Shown one piece after another: positions 43,434 to 51,487 of a stretch of 64,000 bases of DNA. The translations under genes and the position numbers were made by a program. Position 1 is the stretch's first letter. Each line of letters begins with the position of its first letter. Source of the stretch: Nitrospira sp. (lineage in GTDB: Bacteria > Nitrospirota > Nitrospiria > Nitrospirales > Nitrospiraceae); the NCBI GenBank assembly GCA_024331095.1, contig JANDJE010000005.1, forward strand, positions 1 to 64,000, read 5' to 3'. The notes below the pieces were generated by a model. The model was not told the origin of the DNA and ran no database searches. It saw only the letters and a program-made list of their open reading frames with translations.

Positions 43434-44321
43434 TTACGACCGTTCCGGCCGCCTCCCCACCGCCCGGATGTTCACGAGCTTATTGAGGACATCAAACCAA
43501 AAGGGAGCCCCTAACGACACCGCCCCCGTCGTCAAAAACAATCCTACGACTTTTAGCGCCCAGGCTCCTACCCCTTGGGGAAACGACGTCGGAAGCCCCG
43601 GCTCGCGCGACCAGCCGAGTGGAAGGCTCAATTTCTTCGTTTCCTCGGACATCTGTTTGATGAGTTCCACCACCTGCCCATTTTCCTGCGGCAACGGCTC
43701 CTTCGCCCTGGCTTCGGCCATCGCCACAAGCGATGCTCGCATGGTGGCGTCATGGGCCAGCGTGTTTACGATCAACACGGTATCGGCGTTGACGAGGAGG
43801 GTGACCGCCAGCGCCCACACAAAGATCAGCAATTGCGCTCTCTTTTTGTACCAGCCGGAGACGCGGTCCATCGCGTCGTCGTACCACCGTTCCACATTCT
43901 CGCGCGCTTTTTTGAGGTCATCGCCCGCCTCATCGATCAAGTTCAGCAAGACCCGTTTGACCGGCTCATTGGAAAGGGAGGCGACGGAAGCCCGCATCTC
44001 GTTCAATGTTCGCGTCTTCGACGACCCCTCAAGGGGGGCGACCACATCAAACAGCGCCATGGCAAACACGCGAGAGGGAATGTAGGACGGCAACCGGCCG
44101 GCCCGTCCCAAGTGTTTGACCAACGCATGATCATAGAGTTGCCGGGCCAGACCCGATCCTTCCGCGTCGTACAACAAGTTGCGCACCCCTTCCCAGAGAT
44201 TCTTGGCCCGCATGTTGAGAAATCCGGCCACCCACTCGTTCAAGACAGAACACACCAGCGACAACTGCAGATAGATCAGCGAGAGACTCATTGCAATTTC
44301 AAGCGCCTGCGAACCGAACAT
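43434..44321 (-). CDS. Membrane protein of unknown function
   Basis: 295 residues with transmembrane segments near the N-terminus ([19 protein letters not shown]), in the middle ([20 protein letters not shown]) and near the C-terminus ([20 protein letters not shown]). Between helices 1 and 2 lies a long soluble region rich in charged helices ([20 protein letters not shown]). The end [19 protein letters not shown] is a pattern I have seen in uncharacterised bacterial proteins. ATG 44321 has AAGGAGG at 7 nt; the upstream in-frame start at 44402 adds an arginine-rich stretch. No function assigned. Confidence 0.7.
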   Translation of the reverse strand: MFGSQALEIAMSLSLIYLQLSLVCSVLNEWVAGFLNMRAKNLWEGVRNLLYDAEGSGLARQLYDHALVKHLGRAGRLPSYIPSRVFAMALFDVVAPLEGSSKTRTLNEMRASVASLSNEPVKRVLLNLIDEAGDDLKKARENVERWYDDAMDRVSGWYKKRAQLLIFVWALAVTLLVNADTVLIVNTLAHDATMRASLVAMAEARAKEPLPQENGQVVELIKQMSEETKKLSLPLGWSREPGLPTSFPQGVGAWALKVVGLFLTTGAVSLGAPFWFDVLNKLVNIRAVGRRPERS

Positions 44322-44560
44322 CGCACGACCTCCTTCACAGTTCTTCCCTCGCCGGCCCTCTTTTGCTTTACAAACTCCAAGGCGACGAGACGATCTGATC
44401 AATCGTGAATAACCGGTGGTCGGAGGATACGCCGTTTTGATGAAAGAATCACTCTCCGGTAAAAGCCATTCACCTCCCGGACCTGCTCCATCATCGCTTT
44501 CGTCCGGCGACAGACAAGCCGGCTTGACACCGCCTCGAAGCGGGTGCTACCACGGTCCCC

Positions 44561-45337
44561 ATGGTGCAAACCGAGGACCCCGCCGCCGCGCAACAGACGA
44601 AAGTGCAAGCCAAGGTCGTCTCGACGTGGTCCGGCCGGGCGCGCGAACAAGCCGTGCAACGGATGTTCACAGCCATTGCCGGCGTGTACGACCTGAACAA
44701 CACGCTCTTAAGTTTCGGTCTTCATCACCGTTGGAAGAAAATCGCCGTCTCGTTCGTCACGCCGGTCGAACGTGGCCTGGCGCTCGACGTGGGTGCCGGC
44801 ACCGCCGACTTGGCGATCCTCGTGGAGCCGCGCATGGGCCCCAACGGGCGTGTGATCGCATCCGACTTGAACCACGCCATGTTGGCCGAAGGGCTCAAGA
44901 AAGTGGCCGGCAAGGGGTTGACCGGCAAGATCGTCTGTTTGCAGGCCAGCGCCGAACGGTTGGGGTTTGCGGACGACACCTTCGACGCGGTGACGACGGG
45001 CTTCTGCATGCGCAACGTCGGCAACTTGCCGCTGGCCGTCGCCGAGATCCGCCGCATTCTCAAGCCCGGCGGCCGGTTCGTCTGTTTGGAATTCTCCCGC
45101 CCGGTCTATAAATGGCTGCGGACCCTGTATGACTGGTACTCGTTTACGCTGCTCCCCTGGATCGGCACGAAAGTGGCCCGTGATTCCACCGGCGTGTATG
45201 AATATCTCCCGGCCTCGATCCGCACGTTTCCCGACCAAGAACGGCTGTGCCAGATTCTCCGCGAAGCGGGCTTCCGACAGGTGGAATACCGAAATCTGAC
45301 GGGAGGAATCGTGGCGATTCACGTGGCGACAAAATGA
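44561..45337 (+). CDS. UbiE/MenG-type quinone methyltransferase
   Basis: 258 residues. RAREQAVQRMFTAIAGVYDL followed by NNTLLSFGLHHRWKK is the N-terminal family signature, LALDVGAGTADLAI the SAM-binding loop, TTGFCMRNVGN the second motif, and LEFSRPVYKWLRTLYDWYSF the C-terminal signature. These enzymes methylate demethylmenaquinone or the ubiquinone precursor; the product would serve as the quinone for the complex I encoded in this window. Which quinone cannot be read from the sequence. Confidence 0.9.
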   Translation: MVQTEDPAAAQQTKVQAKVVSTWSGRAREQAVQRMFTAIAGVYDLNNTLLSFGLHHRWKKIAVSFVTPVERGLALDVGAGTADLAILVEPRMGPNGRVIASDLNHAMLAEGLKKVAGKGLTGKIVCLQASAERLGFADDTFDAVTTGFCMRNVGNLPLAVAEIRRILKPGGRFVCLEFSRPVYKWLRTLYDWYSFTLLPWIGTKVARDSTGVYEYLPASIRTFPDQERLCQILREAGFRQVEYRNLTGGIVAIHVATK

Positions 45338-45635
45338 CGTCACCGGTCGGTTCCACGATCCCGTCGTATTGCTAGTCGTATCCATGGCTGATCCGCAAGG
45401 AACTCCCTCAGGCTTGGATCATGAAGCCTGTCTTCTGCTCGCATGATCGGCCTTGAGGCCTGACGACCGACGGTTTGCCCCGCCCGGCTCCATCATCCAA
45501 GGGAGGGCGCCTTGCTTTCGGATTCAGCCCGATGCTATCATCCGACTTCTTCGAGGATCGCTTGCACGGCGGTCTCATGGATTCTCACGTAATGACGCGG
45601 ACATAGTACTCTTCAGGGCCTGGGGGAAGTACTTC
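45338..45635. other. Intergenic region before the USP/PCP_red gene
   Basis: 298 nt with no gene. An in-frame extension to TTG 45453 exists but the added residues look random. I see no convincing promoter. Confidence 0.4.
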
Positions 45636-47738
45636 ATGTACAAGACCATTTATATCCCGGTTGACAATTCCGACCATTCCAACGCCGCCGTGGACATCGG
45701 CATCCACCTGGCGAAGCGATTCGGTTCCAAGATCATCGGCAGCCACGTCTACGCCGCCAAAATGCACGATAAACGCTTCAAGCAGATGGAGGCCGGTCTG
45801 CCGGAAGAGTATCACGACGAGAAAGAACTCGACCGCCAGCGCCAAATTCACGATTCCTTGATCACGCGCGGGCTTCAAATCATCACGGACTCGTACCTCG
45901 ATTACGTGGACAAGAAGTGTTCGGAATCGAACCTGCCGATCGAACGCCGCTCTCTTGAAGGGCGCAACTGGAAGGTCTTGTCCGAAGACATCAACACCAA
46001 CGGGTACGATCTCGTCATCATGGGAGCCCTGGGGGTGGGGGCCGTCAAGGAGAGCGTGATCGGCAGCAACACGGAGCGAGTGGTCCGTCGCGTGCGCAAC
46101 TCCGACATGTTGATCGTCAAGAACGTCCAGCCGATGCGGACGGGCAAGATCGTGGTCGCGGTCGACGGCAGCCCCTATTCGTTCGGCGGCCTGATGACCG
46201 CCCTGCAGCTCGGCAAGGCGTTCGACATGCCGGTCGAGGCGATTTCCGCCTTCGATCCCTATTTTCACTACGCCGCTTTTCACAGCATTTCCGGCGTCTT
46301 GAACGAGGAAGCCGGGAAGGTGTTCCGTTTCAAAGAGCAGGAAAAGCTGCACGAAGAAATCATCGACAGCGGTTTGGCCAAAATCTATCAGTCGCACCTC
46401 GACATCTCCCGCGAGATCGCCCAGGCCGAGCAATCGGATCTCAAGACGACCCTCCTCGATGGAAAAGCGTTTGAGAAAATCATTCAATACGTCCGCAAAG
46501 ACGTCCCGGCCCTGCTGATCGTCGGCCGGATCGGGGTGCACAGCGACGAGGACATGGACATCGGCAGCAACACGGAAAATCTGCTGCGCAGCGCGCCTTG
46601 TAACGTTCTCGTCTCGAACAGAAAGTACGTGCCGCCGATCGATACGCAGGCGGAGTACACCATCGCCTGGACCGAAGAGGCCCTCCGCCGCATGGAGAAG
46701 ATCCCCGTCTTCGCCCGCGGAGTCGCCAAGACCGCCATTCACCGCTATGCGATTGAAAAGGGCCACACGATCATCAGCAACACGGTCGTGGACGCGGCAG
46801 TCGGTCATATCCTGCCCAAGGGAGCCATGGAGGCCATGCGGGCGCTGGGCGGAAGTCTCGATCAAGCCGGTATCGATCGGAACAAAATGCAGGCCGACGA
46901 CGCGGTGGCGCAAGACCTGATGGGCGCGACCTTGAGCGGCATCATGACGCAAATCGTCGAGGAGAAGCCCAAGACGTCCGATTCGACGCAGGCCTACCTC
47001 GCTCGCATGAGCCAAAATTATTTCGTGTGCGACGGATGCGGTTACATCGGAAAAGGCGACACGCCGGTCAAATGTCCGGTCTGCGGCGCGGACGGCTCGC
47101 GATTCAAACAAGTGGACAAGACGATCTTCGAAGCGGCGGCCCAAGCCGAAGGAGGGCTGGAAACGGACGTAGCGTACGACGACGTCCCCATGCAGTGGAC
47201 AAAAGACGCAAAAGAAGCCATCCGGGCCGTCCCGGCAGGCTTTCAACGGCGCCGGGCCAAGGCCAAGATCGAGAAGACCGCCCGCAAACTCGGCATGACC
47301 ACCGTCACCCTGGAATTTGCCGCCCCCATGATTAAAGAGGCGGCGTCGGAGGATTACCGTCCGATCTTCTCCAACAAGGGAACGGGAATCTCATCGGAGG
47401 CGGCGGCCAAGCTGGGAATTGCAGGAGGGGCAACCGACCAGCACGGCAACGGCGCCCATGCCCCCGCTGAGACGAAGGTCCAACAGGATGCCGATGCTTC
47501 CCCCTATACCTGGACTGCGGAAGCGCAGGCACGGCTGGAACGGGCGCCGGAAGGCTTCATGCGGGACTGCACAAAGGCTTTGATTCTGAAACACGCGGAA
47601 AAGATCGGCGTGACCCATATTACGCTGGAAGTCGCCAACGAAGGGATCGAGCAGGCCAAAGGCTACATGGCCGAGGCCATGAAAACCGGCAATCTCAAAA
47701 GCATGATCGCGGACCTGACCGGAAAAGGACGCGCCTAG
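45636..47738 (+). CDS. Multidomain universal stress protein with three PCP_red domains and a rubredoxin-like zinc ribbon
   Basis: 700 residues, soluble. Two USP domains (about 1-163 and 168-332), each with an ATP-binding loop (GVGAVKESVIGSNTERV; RIGVHSDEDMDIGSNTENL). Then PCP_red domain 1 (about 340-390, AWTEEALRRMEKIPVFARG), a CxxC...CxxC ribbon like those of rubrerythrins (about 463-495, VCDGCGYIGKGD and KCPVCGADG), PCP_red 2 (518-565, QWTKDAKEAIRAVPAGFQRR) and PCP_red 3 (623-670, TWTAEAQARLERAPEGFMRD). PCP_red is the small domain at the C-terminus of the B subunit of dark protochlorophyllide reductase; its role is unclear and no photosynthesis gene is nearby. GGGGGAAG precedes ATG 45636. 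Confidence 0.85.
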   Translation: MYKTIYIPVDNSDHSNAAVDIGIHLAKRFGSKIIGSHVYAAKMHDKRFKQMEAGLPEEYHDEKELDRQRQIHDSLITRGLQIITDSYLDYVDKKCSESNLPIERRSLEGRNWKVLSEDINTNGYDLVIMGALGVGAVKESVIGSNTERVVRRVRNSDMLIVKNVQPMRTGKIVVAVDGSPYSFGGLMTALQLGKAFDMPVEAISAFDPYFHYAAFHSISGVLNEEAGKVFRFKEQEKLHEEIIDSGLAKIYQSHLDISREIAQAEQSDLKTTLLDGKAFEKIIQYVRKDVPALLIVGRIGVHSDEDMDIGSNTENLLRSAPCNVLVSNRKYVPPIDTQAEYTIAWTEEALRRMEKIPVFARGVAKTAIHRYAIEKGHTIISNTVVDAAVGHILPKGAMEAMRALGGSLDQAGIDRNKMQADDAVAQDLMGATLSGIMTQIVEEKPKTSDSTQAYLARMSQNYFVCDGCGYIGKGDTPVKCPVCGADGSRFKQVDKTIFEAAAQAEGGLETDVAYDDVPMQWTKDAKEAIRAVPAGFQRRRAKAKIEKTARKLGMTTVTLEFAAPMIKEAASEDYRPIFSNKGTGISSEAAAKLGIAGGATDQHGNGAHAPAETKVQQDADASPYTWTAEAQARLERAPEGFMRDCTKALILKHAEKIGVTHITLEVANEGIEQAKGYMAEAMKTGNLKSMIADLTGKGRA

Positions 47739-47837
47739 CTCGTCTCACGTCATCTCTTCATGACACGGCTCCGGAGAGGCTTCCTTCGTTCCACGTCCTA
47801 TTCCGCCCGCGCGGCAGGACACTATACAGGGCACTAT

Positions 47838-47843
47838 TATAAT
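47838..47843 (+). promoter_or_regulatory. TATAAT -10 box immediately before the radical SAM gene
   Basis: Perfect TATAAT ending 8 nt before ATG 47852, so the transcript would begin at about 47850. No matching -35 and no Shine-Dalgarno sequence. Suggests a leaderless message. Confidence 0.35.
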
Positions 47844-47851
47844 TGGCTCGC

Positions 47852-49216
47852 ATGGGCAAATCGCTTCCCATTCTAAATCCGTCTCCCGCGCCGGGCTCTC
47901 CACCGTACCAAAGTCTCGGCGACCGCTCGCCTTCGCCGCTTCGGGACGGACGAACCGTCGATGACTTCAAGCCCTATCTCGTCGCGCTCAACCTGACCAA
48001 GCGGTGCAATCTGAAATGCGACCACTGCTATCTCGACGCTACCACCAGAGCGTCGGGCGGCCATGACGAGCTGTCCACCGAAGAATGTTTCCGACTGATC
48101 GATCAGATTGCCGACGTCAACAAAGGCTGTCTGCTGGTCATCACGGGAGGCGAGCCGCTGGTGCGGCCGGATATCCTCGACATCGCCCGCTATGCCGTGA
48201 ACGCCGGCTTCATGGTCGTCTTAGGGACGAATGGGATGCTGATCGACGATCGGATCGCCAAAACCCTGGTCGAGATCGGCGTGATGGGGGTGGGCATCAG
48301 TATCGACTCGCTGGACCCGGCCAAACACGACGCGTTCCGCGGCATTCCGGGAGCGTGGAACGCCGCGGTCGCCGGCATCGAAGCCGGCAAGCGCAACGGC
48401 CTTCAGTTTCAAATTCACTTCAGCGTCCAGCCTATGAACTATCAAGAACTGCCCCAGGCCATCGAGTGGGCCCATCGGCTCGGAGCCCGCGTGTTCAACG
48501 TATTCTTCATGGTGTGCACGGGGCGGGGAGAAGAACTGACCGATATCACGCCGGCTCAGTACGAAGAGGCGCTCGGCTATCTGGTCACTTGCCAGGACAA
48601 TTACAAAGGCATGCTGGTCCGCGCCCGATGCGCGCCGCACTTCAAACGGCTGGCCTATGAGAAAGATCCGAACTCTCCCCTCACCAAGGCAACCGGCTAC
48701 ATGGGCGGCGGCTGCCTGGCCGGCACCAACTATGCCCGCGTGACCCCGAACGGCGAATTGACTCCCTGTCCCTACATGCCCCTCTCGGCCGGGAACGTGC
48801 GGCAGCGCAGCTTCGCGGACCTGTGGAACCACTCCGACATTTTCAACTCATTCCGCTACCCTCAACTCAAGGGCAAGTGCGGAGACTGTGAGTATTCGGA
48901 TATTTGCGGGGGGTGCCGCGCGCGTCCCTACGTGGATCACGGCGATTGGTTGGACGAGGATCAGTGGTGTCTGTACACCCCCAAGGGCGGGGAGAAGATC
49001 AAAGTGGCGTTCAATACGCCGGAAGACGCCCCGATCCAATGGGACGACGCCTCGTCGGTGCGCCTCAGCCGCATTCCGTATTTCCTGCGAGCCATGGTGA
49101 AAAAGGGCGTCGAAAAACACGCCCGGGAACATAACATCTCACTGATTACCGTCGAGCTGATGGAAGAGTTGCGCAAGAAGCGATTCGGCAACGACGCACC
49201 GGTTTTTAAGTTGTAG
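47852..49216 (+). CDS. Radical SAM/SPASM protein with C-terminal PCP_red domain
   Basis: 454 residues. Radical SAM cluster TKRCNLKCDHCYLDA (about residue 50), VITGGEPLVRPD and GVGISIDSLDP; SPASM-type auxiliary cluster cysteines in GGGCLAGTNYARVTPNGELT, PCPYMPLSAGN and KCGDCEYSDICGGCRARPY. This arrangement is that of the AhbC/AhbD/NirJ group acting in alternative heme and heme d1 synthesis, and of peptide-modifying enzymes. The last 50 residues (IQWDDASSVRLSRIPYFLRA) form a PCP_red domain like those of the preceding protein. The substrate is unknown; a tetrapyrrole is one possibility (inference). Confidence 0.88.
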   Translation: MGKSLPILNPSPAPGSPPYQSLGDRSPSPLRDGRTVDDFKPYLVALNLTKRCNLKCDHCYLDATTRASGGHDELSTEECFRLIDQIADVNKGCLLVITGGEPLVRPDILDIARYAVNAGFMVVLGTNGMLIDDRIAKTLVEIGVMGVGISIDSLDPAKHDAFRGIPGAWNAAVAGIEAGKRNGLQFQIHFSVQPMNYQELPQAIEWAHRLGARVFNVFFMVCTGRGEELTDITPAQYEEALGYLVTCQDNYKGMLVRARCAPHFKRLAYEKDPNSPLTKATGYMGGGCLAGTNYARVTPNGELTPCPYMPLSAGNVRQRSFADLWNHSDIFNSFRYPQLKGKCGDCEYSDICGGCRARPYVDHGDWLDEDQWCLYTPKGGEKIKVAFNTPEDAPIQWDDASSVRLSRIPYFLRAMVKKGVEKHAREHNISLITVELMEELRKKRFGNDAPVFKL

Positions 49217-49298
49217 CGCGTCGCTCGCAACGCCCGTGAACGGGCCGAACGCGGATGTACCCTTCGGGTGACCGTTTCTCTTTCAGGACACATCGCAC

Positions 49299-49808
49299 AT
49301 GGACGCTTTTCAACAGATCTTTTTTGATCTCAACACGCTCATTCCGATTCTCAATCACTGGATTCACCTACTCTCGGCGGTGATCTGGATCGGCGGCCTC
49401 GCTTTTCTTGTTTTGGCGGTCACCCCGGGCCTTCAAACGGCGGTGCCGAAGGAGCAGGTCAAACCGATCACGGACGTCTTCTACCGCCACTACAAGAAAG
49501 CGGCGGGCGTTCTTTTGGTCGTCCTCCTGTTTACCGGCGGCATCAATCTGCACTACGTCAATCAGGTCATCACGTCGCAAACCGGCGCCGGCATGCAGCA
49601 TCATGCCAAGTATCTGATCGTTTTTTGCATCAAATTGCTCCTCGTGCTCGGTCTTCTCACGCTTTTTTTGTACACCGTGATTTTCAAATCCGATGACCAA
49701 GCCGAAGAGGGGGAAACCTACGAGGTCATTCCGTTTCAGCGCGCCGCGCTGTGGATGGGATTCTTTATCGTGCTGTGCGCCGCCGCGATGAAACACCTGC
49801 ATCTTTGA
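49299..49808 (+). CDS. Four-helix membrane protein, CopD/HemJ-like
   Basis: 169 residues with four predicted helices (about 15-42, 66-88, 103-128, 148-165). NHWIHLLSAVIWIGGLAFLV, FYRHYKKAAGVLLVVLLFTG, QHHAKYLIVFCIKLLLVLG and AAAMKHLHL contain histidines at helix positions used for heme b in CopD-like and HemJ-like proteins. Next to a putative tetrapyrrole-type radical SAM enzyme a heme protein is an attractive guess. AGGAC lies 9 nt before the ATG. Confidence 0.7.
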   Translation: MDAFQQIFFDLNTLIPILNHWIHLLSAVIWIGGLAFLVLAVTPGLQTAVPKEQVKPITDVFYRHYKKAAGVLLVVLLFTGGINLHYVNQVITSQTGAGMQHHAKYLIVFCIKLLLVLGLLTLFLYTVIFKSDDQAEEGETYEVIPFQRAALWMGFFIVLCAAAMKHLHL

Positions 49809-49865
49809 AAAACGAATCGCGGGGCCGCTTGCGGAGTCCGGGAAATCGGCGGACGCGCACGGAAG

Positions 49866-50627
49866 TCATCGCGAGCGCTTCGGGTCGGACCACGCCCGTT
49901 TGAAAACCGTTCTGAGACCGAAATAGCCGATCGAGTCCTTCAGATTCGAATAGAGCCGCTTGATCGGATTCATGTCCGAATTCGTCACGTACTCCATCGT
50001 CAACACGATCCGCTCTTCTCCTTCTCCGAGAGGCGTGACGGCGTGCCAGAGCTTGTCTCCGTTGAAAATCACCAGGTCGCCCGGCTCGGTGACCAGTTCA
50101 AGATGACGGAGCGGTTTCGTCGGATGATTTTTGAAGAGGTCGCATACCAACTTGCAGCATGTTGACCGGTCGACCAACCCCATCAAAATCGTATAGCGCG
50201 CCCCCTTGTAATACGACGTGTCATAGTGAAAGCCGATGTGGTCCCCGGGTTCCGTGTAGTAGTAGAGCGCGCACGCGTGGGGATCATTGTCCGGGCAGAC
50301 CATCACATCCGCGTCCGTAAGCCGGTTGAGGAAACGTTTGAACGACTCCGAGCGGTAGATGTCCAAAAAGCGGGGGGCTTTTTCCTGAACCGTATAATAG
50401 CTGACGCTTCCGCCTTTCTTATGGCCGGGAATGTAGTTGCGATTGAGTTCGCTCTTCACGCCTTGCGCCTGCGGCACCAGGACCTGTTCCACGAAGGCCC
50501 GCGGCAAAAACTGCTTGATGACCAGAAACTCTTCTTGATCCCAATACTCCCCGTGCAGCCGGTCGAGATCCAACGCCGCCACCGCTTGATCGACCGCCTC
50601 CACCACGGTGTTTGCTTCACGTATCAT
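49866..50627 (-). CDS. 2-oxoglutarate/Fe(II)-dependent dioxygenase-like protein
   Basis: 253 residues. Iron triad: histidine and aspartate in GFHYDTSYYKG and the distal histidine in KLWHAVTPLGEGEERI, with the arginine of ERIVLTMEY for 2-oxoglutarate. TEPGDLVIFNGDKLW is typical of the double-stranded beta helix. The N-terminus (EEFLVIKQFLPRAFVEQVL) resembles prolyl-4-hydroxylase-like members. The substrate is unknown. Confidence 0.8.
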   Translation of the reverse strand: MIREANTVVEAVDQAVAALDLDRLHGEYWDQEEFLVIKQFLPRAFVEQVLVPQAQGVKSELNRNYIPGHKKGGSVSYYTVQEKAPRFLDIYRSESFKRFLNRLTDADVMVCPDNDPHACALYYYTEPGDHIGFHYDTSYYKGARYTILMGLVDRSTCCKLVCDLFKNHPTKPLRHLELVTEPGDLVIFNGDKLWHAVTPLGEGEERIVLTMEYVTNSDMNPIKRLYSNLKDSIGYFGLRTVFKRAWSDPKRSR

Positions 50628-50779
50628 GGACGTCCACCCTTCAACATTTCAACATTGTGGTCATAATCTCCACGATCGGACCTACCTGTCTTTTACTATC
50701 GACCTTGCTCACGATGATGCTCGCATGGGCGATCCTACGGTGCGCGGGAGGACGCCGACGGAGATCGCTCTTCCTACGG

Positions 50780-51487
50780 CTACGGCCCGGTCAAGACCGG
50801 AGCCTGGACCACTTCAACGTCAGGCGGGATGACGAACTCGAACGTCTCGTTCGCCAAACCCACGTTCGCCCTCAAATCGGAAAATTCAAACGTCGAGACG
50901 TTGCCGCTGACTTCATACAAAGACACGGTGCGGAGAAAATACGTTTTAGGAAACACCTCGATGACGATTCGCTGAGGGTTTCTTGTCGATTCGTGGTCCT
51001 TGGCCTTTGGCACCAGCGTGACGAGACGAAGCCCGCCCGTCCCCCGCTCGTTGCCCTCCGCCGGCCGGATGTCGAAGGATTCTTCCAACTTGCCGACCCC
51101 CTGCAACAATTCCAACGGCGCCTTGGAGGCCGCCATCTGCGTCAACTTTCCGACCAGCACCTGTTTATGTTCCGGCACATACACCTTGACGTCGTCATTG
51201 GTGACGTAGATTCGTTCGTTCGCCGGTTCCAGATAGTCCCACCGCAATCGCCCCGGCCGTTTCAGATACACCTTGCCGCTCGACGTCACGGGCCGTTCGA
51301 ACCCTTCGATCCTGGTTTTTTGGACAAAGTCGGCCTGCAGATCCTTGGTTTTCTCATACCGACTCTGAATATGTTTGACGATGTCGCGGACTTCTTGAAC
51401 CGCTTGATGATCGACAGGCCCTTCCGCTCCCCAAGCCGAGGAAGTCACGCAAAGAGCCAGCGGGATCCAAACCCATCGACGACTCAT
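50780..51487 (-). CDS. lolA: Outer-membrane lipoprotein carrier LolA
   Basis: 235 residues with a signal peptide (WVWIPLALCVTSSAWG). LolA carries lipoproteins across the periplasm. Features: YEKTKDLQADFVQKTRIEGF, SSGKVYLKRPGRLRWDYLEP, YVTNDDVKVYVPEHKQVLVG. The gene overlaps the end of ftsK by 4 nt (ATGA), a pairing seen in many bacteria. Confidence 0.9.
   Translation of the reverse strand: MSRRWVWIPLALCVTSSAWGAEGPVDHQAVQEVRDIVKHIQSRYEKTKDLQADFVQKTRIEGFERPVTSSGKVYLKRPGRLRWDYLEPANERIYVTNDDVKVYVPEHKQVLVGKLTQMAASKAPLELLQGVGKLEESFDIRPAEGNERGTGGLRLVTLVPKAKDHESTRNPQRIVIEVFPKTYFLRTVSLYEVSGNVSTFEFSDLRANVGLANETFEFVIPPDVEVVQAPVLTGP

Noticed and set aside
45585-47246. 553-codon open frame antisense to the USP/PCP_red gene
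   Set aside because: The plus strand has recognisable domains throughout; the antisense product has none.
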